Notes: a model not told the origin generated them from the sequence alone. A stretch of DNA of 60,211 bases from Glycomyces algeriensis (GCF_027622855.1 NZ_JAPZVR010000023.1:1-60211); one strand, 5' to 3'; positions 1-7,415 are shown, counted from the stretch's first letter. Translations and numbers: made by a program.

Positions 1-114
1 GGCGAGGGCTGGCTCGTCCTCTCCGACCTCGCCGAGCACCTCGGCCTGCGCACCCGCACCGACCTCCTCGACGCCATCGCGAGCGCGGGCCTCACCGTCG
101 CCGGACGCCTGGAG
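1..114 (+). pseudogene. Duplicated methyltransferase fragment at contig edge
   Basis: These 114 bases are identical to 33161-33274, inside the class I methyltransferase gene at 32231-33379, and are in the same reading frame (the frame opens on the first base with GEGWLVLSDLAEH). Identity stops abruptly where a G/C homopolymer block begins. No start codon, no 3' end and no divergence from the parent copy are present, so this is best read as a misassembled or chimeric contig end rather than a real gene duplication. Confidence 0.85.
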
Positions 115-220
115 GGGGGCCCCCCCCCCCCCCCCCCCCCCCGCCCCCCCCCCCCCCCCCCGGGGCGGGCCGCCGGGGGGGGCCCCCCCCCCCCCCGCGC
201 CCCCCCCCCCCCCCCCCCCG
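115..220. other. G/C homopolymer block, probable sequencing or assembly artefact
   Basis: Nearly the whole stretch is runs of C and G only, with no A or T. It joins the duplicated fragment to unique sequence. Frames through it give only poly-Pro, poly-Gly or poly-Arg, with no codon structure. Nothing biological is supported here. Confidence 0.85.
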
Positions 221-228
221 TCCGCGCT

Positions 229-423
229 CTAGGGCCTGTCCGGTCAGACCGGTCGTTGTCCGGCCCGTTCGCCCGCTCGCTGCGTTGTCAGCCCTCCCGA
301 TGTAACACCGGTATCGGGAGGGCCTTCCGCAGTCTCGGTGACGCTTGCGAGCCGTCAATCGGTGGAGCGAGCGAACGAGCCGATTCGGATACCGCCGCCC
401 CTGATTCACAGGACAGCCCCTAG
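229..423. mobile_element. MITE-like non-autonomous element with CTAG flanks
   Basis: The 195-bp segment is bounded by near-perfect inverted ends: CTAGGGCCTGTCC at 229-241 and GGACAGCCCCTAG at 411-423 (one mismatch). It contains a perfect 11-bp stem at 291-301/313-323 and a second nested inverted repeat at 267-278/365-376, so the whole unit can fold. It has no ORF that looks coding. CTAG at both outer edges fits a 4-bp target duplication of the YTAR type used by part of the IS5 family (family knowledge). Assignment to an IS5-like parent is inference. The right CTAG contains the TAG stop of the adjacent gene. Confidence 0.6.
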
Positions 424-983
424 AAGATGTACCCGTCGCAGGAGGTGTCGATGGCGTCGAGCGCCGCCGTCTCCTCCTCCGAGCCCTCCGCGGAGCTGTA
501 GTAGTCGTTGAGGTCGTCGATGCACGCCTGCATCGCCTCCGCCTCCGCCGCAGGACCCTCCAAATCGGCGACCTGCGCCTGGGCCGCCTCCAGGTCCTCC
601 TGCAGCTGGGAGATCTGGTCGTCGCGGTCGGAGAGCCGCGCCTCCGCGTCCTCCAGGTCGCCGGTGGCCCTCAGCCACAGGGCGATCGACACGGCGGCGG
701 CGGCCAACCCGACGACCATGCCGATGGCGAGGAGCACCACCGCCGGGGACTTCCGCGGCGCGGTCGGCGGCGGCGGTTGCAGGAACGTCTGCGTCCCGTA
801 CCCGGGCTGCGCCGGGATGCCCTGCGGCGGCGGGGCCGTCTGCGCGGGGACCGGCGCCTGCGGGGCGTACCCGGAGTCGTACGGCTGCGGTTGCAGCGGC
901 GAGTAGGAGGGCGGCGCGCTCTGCGGCTGCTGGGGATCGCTCGGACCGCCGAGGTTGTAGTGCGGGGGCGGGTTGTAGGCCAT
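420..983 (-). CDS. Pro-rich single-pass membrane protein with coiled coil
   Basis: 187 aa. The N-terminal ~80 residues are rich in Pro, Gln and Tyr and are probably cytoplasmic. One hydrophobic helix (PAVVLLAIGMVVGLAAAAV) follows, then a heptad-like acidic coiled coil (about residues 105-140, beginning GDLEDAEARL) and an extracytoplasmic tail with two cysteines. The ATG at 983 is chosen because AAGGAG lies 6 bases upstream; a longer in-frame TTG at 998 would contain that ribosome binding site. The stop codon coincides with the CTAG end of the MITE-like element, so the native C-terminus may have been altered by the insertion. Function unknown; the layout resembles small actinobacterial envelope proteins. 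Confidence 0.75.
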   Translation of the reverse strand: MAYNPPPHYNLGGPSDPQQPQSAPPSYSPLQPQPYDSGYAPQAPVPAQTAPPPQGIPAQPGYGTQTFLQPPPPTAPRKSPAVVLLAIGMVVGLAAAAVSIALWLRATGDLEDAEARLSDRDDQISQLQEDLEAAQAQVADLEGPAAEAEAMQACIDDLNDYYSSAEGSEEETAALDAIDTSCDGYIF

Positions 984-1135
984 GATGGGCTCCTTCAACG
1001 GAGGGTCGCAGTCCAGGGTAGAGCGGCCGTGCGAATCGACGGCACTACCAGTGTGACGACAGGGAACCGGGACCGGTCACCGTCGTTACCCAAACTTGAC
1101 ATCACGGACCTGCAACGGCTGGGTCCAGTGTGACG

Positions 1136-1231
1136 CGGGGGGGGGGGGGGGGGGCCCCGCCCCCCCCCCCCCCCCCCCCCGGGGGGGCCCGCGGGGGCGG
1201 GGGGGGGGGGGGGCCCCCCCCCCCCCCCCCC
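1136..1231. other. Second G/C homopolymer block, probable artefact
   Basis: About 95 bases made only of G and C runs, resembling the block at 115-220. It separates the 420-983 gene and its upstream region from the SDR gene. Continuity of the true chromosome across this point should not be assumed. A TTGACA on the plus strand at 1096-1101 just before it has no convincing -10 partner. Confidence 0.8.
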
Positions 1232-1240
1232 GCCGATCCG

Positions 1241-2029
1241 CTAGGCCGCCTTGAGGGTGCCGCCGTCGATCACGTGGTCGGCGCCGTGGATGTTCCCCGC
1301 CCGGTCGGACAGCAGGAACGCCACCAGGTCGGCGACCTCCTCGGGCTCGCCGATGCGGCCCGAGGCGATGCCGAACTGGCCGGGGATCGCCTCGAGGAAG
1401 TCGCTGTGCGCGATCCCGTACGCCGCCGCGACCTTGCCGCCGAACCGCTCCTCGTCGCGCCACAGCGACGAGCCGATGACACCGGGGGAGACCGTGTTGA
1501 CCCGCACGCCCTGCGGCGCGAGCTCTTCGCTGAGCCGCTTCGAGAACGCCGTCAGCCCGGCCTTGGCCTCGCTGTAGCCGACCGGGCCGGCCGCCGGGAG
1601 GTACTTGTTCACCGAGGAGACGTTCACGATCGCGCCGCGCCGCCCGATGAGGTCCGGCAGCGCCGCCCGCGTGGTCCACACCGCGCTGAACAGGTTGAGG
1701 TTGAACACCGACTCCCACTGCTCGACGGGGATGTCGAGGAAGCCGCCGAGCGCCATGCGGTCGGCGTCGCCGCCGCCGACGTTGTTGACCAGCAGGTCGA
1801 TGCCGCCGACCGTGCTGATCGCCTCAGCGACGATCCGCTCGGCGCCTTCCCGGGTGGAGAGGTCGGCGCTGACCGTGGCGGCGGCGACCTTCTCCAGCTC
1901 GGGGGTGACGGTGCGGGCGGCGCCGACGACGCGGACGCCTTCGGCGGCGAGGGTCTCGGCGATCGCGAGGCCGATGCCGCGGCTGGCGCCGGTGACGAGG
2001 GCGGTCTTGCCGTTGAGTCCGAGTTCCAT
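1241..2029 (-). CDS. SDR family NAD(P)-dependent oxidoreductase
   Basis: 262 aa, the usual size for a classical short-chain dehydrogenase. The cofactor motif TGASRGIG lies near residue 13-20, NNVGG in place of NNAG near 86-90, the catalytic Ser in NVSSVN near 138 and the catalytic YSEAK near 151-155. The C-terminal PG motif follows. The ATG at 2029 is preferred over the TTG five codons upstream because the GAAAGG ribosome site overlaps that TTG. It lies downstream of, and on the same strand as, the TetR gene, with its own operator-like palindrome at 2051-2066 and a terminator between them, so it is probably the TetR target. The substrate cannot be deduced. Confidence 0.92.
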   Translation of the reverse strand: MELGLNGKTALVTGASRGIGLAIAETLAAEGVRVVGAARTVTPELEKVAAATVSADLSTREGAERIVAEAISTVGGIDLLVNNVGGGDADRMALGGFLDIPVEQWESVFNLNLFSAVWTTRAALPDLIGRRGAIVNVSSVNKYLPAAGPVGYSEAKAGLTAFSKRLSEELAPQGVRVNTVSPGVIGSSLWRDEERFGGKVAAAYGIAHSDFLEAIPGQFGIASGRIGEPEEVADLVAFLLSDRAGNIHGADHVIDGGTLKAA

Positions 2030-2050
2030 GAGAGAGCCTTTCAATAGTTC

Positions 2051-2066
2051 TTGAACTTGAGGTCAA
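2051..2066 (-). promoter_or_regulatory. Putative TetR operator upstream of the SDR gene
   Basis: TTGAACTTGAGGTCAA matches the pattern TTGAMC-N4-GGTCAA also present upstream of the tetR gene at 2721-2736. Read on the minus strand, its TTGACC half could also serve as a -35 box for the SDR gene. Confidence 0.6.
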
Positions 2067-2077
2067 AAATTAGGGCC

Positions 2078-2101
2078 GGAAAAACGCCCTCGGACGAGGG
2101 C
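2078..2101 (-). terminator. Rho-independent terminator of the TetR gene
   Basis: On the minus strand GCCCTCG-TC-CGAGGGC (2101-2086) is followed by GTTTTTCC. It lies between the tetR stop and the SDR gene, so the two genes are probably transcribed separately. The U-tract is unusual for this genome. Confidence 0.7.
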
Positions 2102-2123
2102 GCGCTGCGCTCCGGCGCGGCGG

Positions 2124-2699
2124 TCAGAGGCCCGCCACGGCCGTGTCGATGATCCGGTGCAGCACCGGACCGTCGTGGGTCTGGGTCATGACGCGCAGCC
2201 CGACGATGGTGTTCATCAGGAACTGCGCCTGCGCCTGGGCGTCGACGTCCTTCGCGACGTCGCCCTCGCGCTGGCCCCGGCGGATCCGCTCGGTGAACAG
2301 CCGGATGGTCTCGTCGGTCATGCGCCGCACGGCCCGCATCGCCTCGGGGTCCGCGGCGCCCAGTTCGAGCGCGGTGTTGGCCGCGAGGCAGCCGCGGGGG
2401 GCGGGGAGACTCAGGTCGACCTCGATGAGGCGCATCAGGTAGGCGCGGATGCGCTCCTTGGCGGTGCCCGGTTCGTTCAGGTAGGCCTCGGTCATCGCCG
2501 AGCCGCCCTCCCCGTACCGGTCGAGCGCCTTCCCGAACAGCTCCCGCTTGGAGCCGAACGCGTGGTACAGGCTGCCTTTGCCGACGCCGGTGGCTTCGGC
2601 GAGGTCCGCGGGGGAGGTCCCCGCGTAGCCCTTGGTCCAGAACGTCTCCATCGCCTGCGCGACGGCCACGTCCGGATCGAAGTTCTTCGGTCTGCCCAT
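2124..2699 (-). CDS. TetR/AcrR family transcriptional regulator
   Basis: 191 aa. The N-terminal tri-helical DNA-binding domain is clear: GRPKNFDPDVAVAQAMETF, then TSPADLAEATGVGKGSLYHAF (about residues 28-48), typical of TetR proteins of the AcuR/NemR type. The C-terminal ligand domain is not diagnostic. The gene begins essentially at the transcription start: on the minus strand TTGACC-18-TAGGGT ends 7 bases before the ATG. A palindrome overlaps that -35 box, and a related one precedes the downstream SDR gene, which indicates autoregulation and control of the SDR. Ligand unknown. Confidence 0.93.
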   Translation of the reverse strand: MGRPKNFDPDVAVAQAMETFWTKGYAGTSPADLAEATGVGKGSLYHAFGSKRELFGKALDRYGEGGSAMTEAYLNEPGTAKERIRAYLMRLIEVDLSLPAPRGCLAANTALELGAADPEAMRAVRRMTDETIRLFTERIRRGQREGDVAKDVDAQAQAQFLMNTIVGLRVMTQTHDGPVLHRIIDTAVAGL

Positions 2700-2706
2700 G
2701 TCCGAA

Positions 2707-2736
2707 ACCCTACACCATTCTTGACCCAGGGGTCAA
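2707..2736 (-). promoter_or_regulatory. tetR promoter with palindromic operator
   Basis: The minus strand carries TTGACC (2736-2731), an 18-base spacer and TAGGGT (2712-2707). The 16-bp palindrome TTGACCCAGGGGTCAA at 2721-2736 overlaps the -35 box, as expected for an autorepressor. Confidence 0.7.
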
Positions 2737-2823
2737 CAACGGGTGCGGTTCGCTCCGCGCAACGGTGAACGCCCTGGTGGGCAACCGGTCCGAAGGTCGC
2801 GGTGATCGTGCCGTTTCGTACAG

Positions 2824-2852
2824 TTGCCGCACTTGCGGGGCCGGGCGATACT
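2824..2852 (+). promoter_or_regulatory. Promoter for leaderless HAD gene
   Basis: TTGCCG, a 17-base spacer and GATACT, ending 6 bases before the GTG at 2859. The transcript should start at or next to the start codon. The same layout precedes the paralogue at 5667. Confidence 0.65.
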
Positions 2853-2858
2853 GGAACC

Positions 2859-3677
2859 GTGCGCAAACCCCTCGTCATCGCCTCCGATCTGGACGGCACC
2901 CTCCTCGCCCCGGACGGCGCCCTGTCCGATCGGACCCGCGACGCCCTCGCGGCCGCCCGAGCCGACGGCGTCGCCGTCGTCGCCGTCACCGCCCGCACCC
3001 CGTACGGCGTCGACATGCTCCCCGACCTCCTGCCGCACCTCGACGGCGCGGTCTGCGCGAACGGCGCGATCGTCTACGACCCCGTGACCGGCCGCATCCG
3101 CATCCTGCGGTCGATCCGGATCTCCCAGGGCCGCAAGGTCGCCGCCGCCATCGCCAAGCGCCTGCCCGACGCGGTGTTCGCCGTGGAGACCGGCGTCGGG
3201 ATCGTGGGGGAGGAGTCCTACCGGGCCCTGGTCGGCTCCTCGAACTGGGAGTTCGCAAACGATGTCGACGGGGTCTTCAAGCGCGCCAAGCGGGCCGTGA
3301 AGATCAAGGTCTACTGCGGCGAGCGCACCGGCGAGGAGATGGCCGCCGCGGTCGAAGGCGCCGACCTCGGCGGGCTCGCGATGTGCCACTGGGGCGACTT
3401 CGGGATGCTCGACCTCAACGCCCGCGGCGCCGACAAGGCCTTCGGCCTCGCCACCTGGTGCAAGGAGCGCCGGGTCGGGCCCGACGCGGTGGTCGCCTTC
3501 GGCGACATGCCGAACGACGCGCCGATGCTCGCCTGGGCGGGCCGCTCCTACGCGATGGGCGACGCCCACCCCGAGGCCGTCGCCGCCGCGACCGACCGCG
3601 CCGCCACGAACGCCGAGGACGGCGTCGCCCAGATCATCGAGGGCCTCCTCGACAGCGACACCGCGGCCGCCGCCTGA
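2859..3677 (+). CDS. Cof-type HAD family hydrolase
   Basis: 272 aa. HAD motif I is SDLDGTLL near residue 9-16, motif II lies in VAVTARTPYG, and motif IV is FGDMPNDAPML near residue 210, which with the large C2-type cap places it in the Cof/YbiV sugar-phosphatase group. The GTG at 2859 is chosen because it sits 6 bases after a GATACT -10 box, giving a leaderless message; the longer ATG frame from 2802 adds residues that do not fit the family. It is a clear paralogue of the gene at 5667-6482 (shared FGDMPND, SMLAWAGRS-like and AATDRA segments). The substrate is probably a small phosphorylated metabolite. Confidence 0.92.
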   Translation: MRKPLVIASDLDGTLLAPDGALSDRTRDALAAARADGVAVVAVTARTPYGVDMLPDLLPHLDGAVCANGAIVYDPVTGRIRILRSIRISQGRKVAAAIAKRLPDAVFAVETGVGIVGEESYRALVGSSNWEFANDVDGVFKRAKRAVKIKVYCGERTGEEMAAAVEGADLGGLAMCHWGDFGMLDLNARGADKAFGLATWCKERRVGPDAVVAFGDMPNDAPMLAWAGRSYAMGDAHPEAVAAATDRAATNAEDGVAQIIEGLLDSDTAAAA

Positions 3678-3719
3678 CCGGCGCCATGCAGCGATAACGC
3701 CGTTTCGACGCTCCGCCCT

Positions 3720-3739
3720 GCCCGCCTGACCGGGCGGGC
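3720..3739 (+). terminator. Possible terminator hairpin
   Basis: GCCCGCC (3720-3726) pairs with GGCGGGC (3733-3739) downstream of the HAD gene. No U-tract follows, as is common in this genome. Confidence 0.45.
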
Positions 3740-3788
3740 TCCGCCGTGCTCCCAAGTGGAATCTATTGTGTCCCAATATGTTCGCTAT

Positions 3789-3816
3789 TTGAGGAATTGA
3801 TGAGCAAATGTATGAT
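3789..3816 (+). promoter_or_regulatory. Promoter of the secreted carboxypeptidase gene
   Basis: TTGAGG, a 16-base spacer and TATGAT lie in an unusually A+T-rich stretch (about 3760-3830) ahead of the peptidase gene, leaving a 5' leader of roughly 65 bases. TTGATG at 3797 is an alternative -35 but is too close. Confidence 0.55.
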
Positions 3817-3886
3817 TAAGATCCCTTGACGGCCCCTTCGTCCCGTCGACACCCTCGGCCGGACGAGCAGAGAACGGAACAAGCAC

Positions 3887-5215
3887 ATGAAGCGAAGGCT
3901 CGTCACCGCGAGCGTCGCGCTGGGCGTCGTCGTGGCCGCCACCAGCGCCGCCACCCTCACCGCCCAAGCCGATCCCGCTGCACCCGCCGGCGACGTACTC
4001 GCCACCTGGACCCTCCCGCGGCTCACCGCCGACGAAGCGGCCGAACTCGAAGGCCTCGGCTTCACCCTCGCCCACGACCACGGCGACGAATCCCACATCA
4101 TCGGCGACGACGACCTCGCCGCCCAGGCCCGCGAACTCGGCTACGACCCCGAATTCCTCGACACCGTCTACAAGGAACTCCCCGCCACCGCCGAGCAGGA
4201 GGGCACCTACTACGGCGGCTACCGCACCGTCGACACCTACGAGGCCGACCTCCAGGCCCTCGCCGCGGCCAATCCCGAACTCGCCGCCCTCCACGACATC
4301 GGCGACTCCTGGCTCAAGACCCAGGGCGACCCTGCCGGACACGACGTCTACGCCGTCTGCCTCACCAAGATCAACGCCGGCGACTGCGAGACCGACCCTG
4401 ACTCGACCAAGCCCCGCTTCTCCCTCATCGCCCAGATGCACGCCCGCGAGATCGCCACCGGCGAAGTCGCGTGGCGCTGGATCGAGAAGCTCGTCGCCGG
4501 CTACGGCACCGACGCCCAGGTCACCGAACTCATGGACACCACCGAGATCTGGGTCGTCCCCATCGCCAACCCCGACGGCGTCGACATCGTCGCCTCCGGC
4601 GGCGACGACCCGATCCTCCAGCGCAAGAACGCCAACGACACCAGCGGCAACTGCGGCGACCGCCTCGGCGTCGACCTCAACCGCAACTCCACCTTCGCCT
4701 GGGGCGCCGACTCCACCAACCCCTGCTCCGAGACCTTCCAGGGACTCTCGGCCGGATCCGAACCCGAGACGCGGGCCGTCGAGGACTGGCTCCGCGCCCT
4801 CCACCCCGACCAGCGCGGCGAGAGCCCCCAGGACCCCGCCCCCGACGACGCCCGCGACGTCTTCATCACCCTCCACTCATACGGCGAGTACATCATCGTC
4901 CCGTTCGGTTACACCAGCGACGCGGCGCCGAACGACGCCGGACTGCGCGCCCTCGGCGCCGCCATGGCCCAGTCCAACGGCTACTTCGTCGGCACCAACG
5001 ACGACACCGTCGGCTACAGCACCAGCGGCACCACCGACGACATGGCCTACGGCGAACTCGGCGTCGCCGCATTCACCTACGAGATCGGCCCCGACAGCGG
5101 GAACTGCGGCGGATTCTTCCCCGCCTTCACCTGCGTCGACGACAACCTCTGGCCCGAGAACGAGGGCGCGCTCATGACCGCCGCCCAAGCCGCCGCCGCG
5201 CCCTACGCCGGCTAG
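3887..5215 (+). CDS. Secreted zinc carboxypeptidase (peptidase M14)
   Basis: 442 aa. A Sec signal peptide of about 28 residues (MKRRLVTASVALGVVVAA) ends at AQA-DP. A propeptide-like region follows, then the M14 catalytic domain. Zinc ligands are visible as MHAREIATGE (His185, Glu188) and LHSYGEY (near 330). The substrate-binding GVDLNRN lies near 262-268, and the general-base Glu is in FTYEIGPD near 399. Cysteines in SGNCGD, NPCSE, SGNCGG and FTCVD suggest disulfides, fitting an extracellular enzyme. Length fits the bacterial secreted carboxypeptidase T-like group. It probably releases C-terminal amino acids from peptides for nutrition; the flanking HAD genes are not obviously related. Confidence 0.95.
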   Translation: MKRRLVTASVALGVVVAATSAATLTAQADPAAPAGDVLATWTLPRLTADEAAELEGLGFTLAHDHGDESHIIGDDDLAAQARELGYDPEFLDTVYKELPATAEQEGTYYGGYRTVDTYEADLQALAAANPELAALHDIGDSWLKTQGDPAGHDVYAVCLTKINAGDCETDPDSTKPRFSLIAQMHAREIATGEVAWRWIEKLVAGYGTDAQVTELMDTTEIWVVPIANPDGVDIVASGGDDPILQRKNANDTSGNCGDRLGVDLNRNSTFAWGADSTNPCSETFQGLSAGSEPETRAVEDWLRALHPDQRGESPQDPAPDDARDVFITLHSYGEYIIVPFGYTSDAAPNDAGLRALGAAMAQSNGYFVGTNDDTVGYSTSGTTDDMAYGELGVAAFTYEIGPDSGNCGGFFPAFTCVDDNLWPENEGALMTAAQAAAAPYAG

Positions 5216-5338
5216 CCGCCCGGGTCCCGGCGGCACAGGCCGAGCGACAGAGCGACGCCGCCGGGACCCGGAAAACCACCCGACCGCCCCGCCGACCGTC
5301 CATACTGTCCGGATCATCCCCAGGGAGAGGAGCGGGCC

Positions 5339-5578
5339 ATGACGACCGACGACACGGCCGGAGCCAAAGGCGGGAACGCGATCCGCCGACTCATCGTCGC
5401 GGGCGTGATCATCGCGCTCGCCGTCTGGTTCATCCTCGCCAACACCGAAGCAGTGAGCGTCAAACTCTGGCTCTTCAAAGTCGAGACGCCCATGTGGATC
5501 ATGATCACCGTCGTCTTCCTCGCCGGATGGGCCGTCGGCGCACTGCTCCGACGCCGCTCCGCCAAGAAACGCGCCTGA
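5339..5578 (+). CDS. LapA-like (DUF1049) small membrane protein
   Basis: 79 aa with two transmembrane helices: IVAGVIIALAVWFILANTE and IMITVVFLAGWAVGALL. The NTEAVSVKLWLF segment between them and the basic tail RRRSAKKRA match the lipopolysaccharide-assembly LapA/DUF1049 domain. The name comes from Gram-negative members; in Actinobacteria the function is unknown. A strong GGGAGAGGAG ribosome site precedes the ATG, with CATACT at 5301-5306 as a possible -10 box. Confidence 0.88.
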   Translation: MTTDDTAGAKGGNAIRRLIVAGVIIALAVWFILANTEAVSVKLWLFKVETPMWIMITVVFLAGWAVGALLRRRSAKKRA

Positions 5579-5630
5579 ACCGCACCCCGGGCCGGAGCAT
5601 GTGACGCCCCGGCCCGCACCGCGAAGCGGG

Positions 5631-5660
5631 TTGCCCCGCCCACCGCCCGACCCCGATACT
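5631..5660 (+). promoter_or_regulatory. Promoter for second leaderless HAD gene
   Basis: TTGCCC (5631-5636), an 18-base spacer and GATACT (5655-5660), ending 6 bases before the GTG at 5667. The arrangement copies that of the paralogue at 2824-2859. Confidence 0.65.
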
Positions 5661-5666
5661 CATGCG

Positions 5667-6482
5667 GTGCCCCTACCGAAACTCATCGCCACCGACCTCG
5701 ACGGCACCCTGCTCGACCCGCAGGGCCGACTCTCCGAACGCAACCAGAAGGCCCTCCAAGCCGCCCGCGAACACGGCATCCTCACCCTCGCCGTGACCGC
5801 CCGCGCCCCCCGCGCCGTCTACCGCGTCCCCGAACTCGCGAACGTCCTCGACGGCGCCATCTGCTGCACCGGCGCGATCTGGTACGACACCGCGACCCGC
5901 ACCGCCGACCTGCGCCACCCCATCCCCCTCCCCGCCGCCCGCGACCTCTGCGCCCGCCTCAGCGACGCCCTCCCCGGCGCGCTCTTTGCCATCGAGACCG
6001 GCCGGCGCCAGGTCGCCAACTCCATCCACATGCAGGCGGGCATCCACTACGGCGACCCCTGGACCGTCCTCGAACCCGGCGAGGACCTCTTCACCCACGC
6101 CGACACCGTCGCCGAACTCATCGTCCGCGTCCCCGGCTCCACCGGCACCGCCATGCACGAGGCCACCCGCCACATCGACACCCCCGGCGTCCGCCTCTGG
6201 CACTGGGGCAACTTCCCCGAGATCGAATGCACCGCCGCCGAAGCGACCAAGGGCAAGGCGCTGGCCGCCTGGTGCGCCGGGCGCGGCATCGGCGCCGAGG
6301 ACGTGGTCGCCTTCGGCGACATGCCGAACGACGTCTCGATGCTCGCCTGGGCGGGCCGCTCCTTCGCGATGGCGGGCGCCCACGCCGAGGCGGTCGCGGC
6401 CGCCACCGACCGTGCTGAAGCCGCCGCCGACGACGGCGTGGCGAAGGCGATCGAAGCGCTCCTGGACCTGCAGGCCGCCTGA
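5667..6482 (+). CDS. Cof-type HAD family hydrolase (paralogue)
   Basis: 271 aa. Motifs: ATDLDGTLLDPQG near residue 8-20, LTLAVTARAPRA, and FGDMPNDVSMLAWAGRSFAM near 215-235. It aligns by eye with the protein at 2859-3677 along its whole length, including CxGAI/CANGAI in the cap and CHWG/WHWGNF. The GTG start is placed by the leaderless promoter. Two copies within 4 kb, each with its own matching promoter, suggest local duplication with separate regulation. Substrate unknown; the family hydrolyses sugar or nucleotide phosphates. Confidence 0.92.
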   Translation: MPLPKLIATDLDGTLLDPQGRLSERNQKALQAAREHGILTLAVTARAPRAVYRVPELANVLDGAICCTGAIWYDTATRTADLRHPIPLPAARDLCARLSDALPGALFAIETGRRQVANSIHMQAGIHYGDPWTVLEPGEDLFTHADTVAELIVRVPGSTGTAMHEATRHIDTPGVRLWHWGNFPEIECTAAEATKGKALAAWCAGRGIGAEDVVAFGDMPNDVSMLAWAGRSFAMAGAHAEAVAAATDRAEAAADDGVAKAIEALLDLQAA

Positions 6483-6488
6483 CCGCGG

Positions 6489-6674
6489 CTACCGGCTGCG
6501 GTGGGAGACGGCCGCCTTCGCGAACGAGAACACGTCGTGAGTCGCGAAGTGCGCGGCGAGCTCCCCGCTCAAGGCGGCCGGATCGCGGATCGCCGTGCGG
6601 ATCCGGGTAGTCCCACCGGACCGCGCAGAGCGGCCCGCGCCGCCGCGAGCGGGGTTAGGCTGGGCCGTATGCAT
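6489..6674 (-). CDS. Possible small basic protein, unrecognised
   Basis: 61 codons on the minus strand in the gap between the HAD gene and the NAD(P)-binding gene; its first codons overlap the start of the latter. The C-terminal two thirds (TTRIRTAIRDPAALSGEL, then AAHFATHDVFSFAKAAV) look protein-like and have G or C at most third positions, whereas plus-strand frames here are Arg-rich noise. There is no clear ribosome site. It may instead be the remnant of a decayed gene. Confidence 0.25.
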   Translation of the reverse strand: MHTAQPNPARGGAGRSARSGGTTRIRTAIRDPAALSGELAAHFATHDVFSFAKAAVSHRSR

Positions 6675-7349
6675 GTCGTCATCGCCGGAGGGCACGGCCA
6701 GATCGCGCTGCGCCTCACCGAGATCCTGGCCGCCGAAGGGCATTCGGTCACCGGCCTCATCCGCAATCCCGACCACGCCGAGGACCTCACGGCGATCGGC
6801 GGGCGCCCCATCGTCCTCGACCTCGAGCAGGCCGACGCCGAGCACCTCGGCGGGCTCCTCGCCTCCGAGATGTACGGGGAGGTCGACGCCGTGGTCTTCG
6901 CGGCGGGCGCGGGGCCCGGCAGCGGGGCGGTCCGCAAGGATTCCGTGGACCGGGCGGCGGCGGTGCTGCTGGCCGACGCGGCCGAGCGGGCCGGCGTGCG
7001 CCGCTTCCTGCAGATCTCGAGCATGGGCGCCGATTCGGAGCCCGATCCGGGCCGCGACGAGGTGTGGGCGGCGTACATCGAGGCGAAGGCCGCCGCGGAG
7101 GAGGACCTGCGCGCCAGGGACCTCGACTGGATCATCCTGCGGCCCGGTTCGCTCACGAACGACGAGCCGACCGGGCAGGTGCACCTCGCCGCGCCGCCGG
7201 TGGGACGCGGCGACGTCACCCGCTCCGATGTGGCCGCCGTGGTGGCCGAGCTCCTGCGCCGTCCGGCGGTGTCGCGGCTGGTCCTGGAGCTGCGGGGCGG
7301 TGACACCGCGGTCACCGAAGCGGTGGACGCACTCGCCTCAGGAGACTGA
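6669..7349 (+). CDS. NAD(P)-binding atypical SDR (YwnB/NmrA-like)
   Basis: 226 aa. It begins MHVVIAGGHGQIALRL, a Rossmann GGxGxI dinucleotide motif. It continues with VVFAAGAGPGSG and FLQISSMGADSEP, and the YIEAKAAAEEDL segment supplies a YxxxK-like pair near residue 135-140. It ends with a short variable domain. This is the SDR_a5/NAD(P)H-binding family (HSCARG-like), which includes redox sensors and small reductases. TAGGCT at 6655-6660 followed by 8 bases and ATG suggests a leaderless start. Substrate unknown. Confidence 0.88.
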   Translation: MHVVIAGGHGQIALRLTEILAAEGHSVTGLIRNPDHAEDLTAIGGRPIVLDLEQADAEHLGGLLASEMYGEVDAVVFAAGAGPGSGAVRKDSVDRAAAVLLADAAERAGVRRFLQISSMGADSEPDPGRDEVWAAYIEAKAAAEEDLRARDLDWIILRPGSLTNDEPTGQVHLAAPPVGRGDVTRSDVAAVVAELLRRPAVSRLVLELRGGDTAVTEAVDALASGD

Positions 7350-7385
7350 TCACGCCTGTCTGCTTGCCTCCCATGCGTATGCGGA

Positions 7386-7415
7386 TTGCGGCGGCAAAAG
7401 GCGTTGCTCGATACT
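7386..7415 (+). promoter_or_regulatory. Promoter for leaderless kinase-like gene
   Basis: TTGCGG (7386-7391), an 18-base spacer and GATACT (7410-7415), 6 bases before the ATG at 7422. Confidence 0.6.

Noticed and set aside
92..409. ORFs running through the poly-C/poly-G block
   Set aside because: They translate to poly-Gly, poly-Pro or poly-Arg across artefact-like sequence and cross the MITE-like element; no codon structure.
984..998. TTG start five codons upstream for the 420-983 gene
   Set aside because: The AAGGAG ribosome site would lie inside the coding sequence; the ATG at 983 has correct spacing.
1096..1119. Plus-strand TTGACA promoter before the second homopolymer block
   Set aside because: No acceptable -10 box at 16-19 bases and no plus-strand gene downstream.
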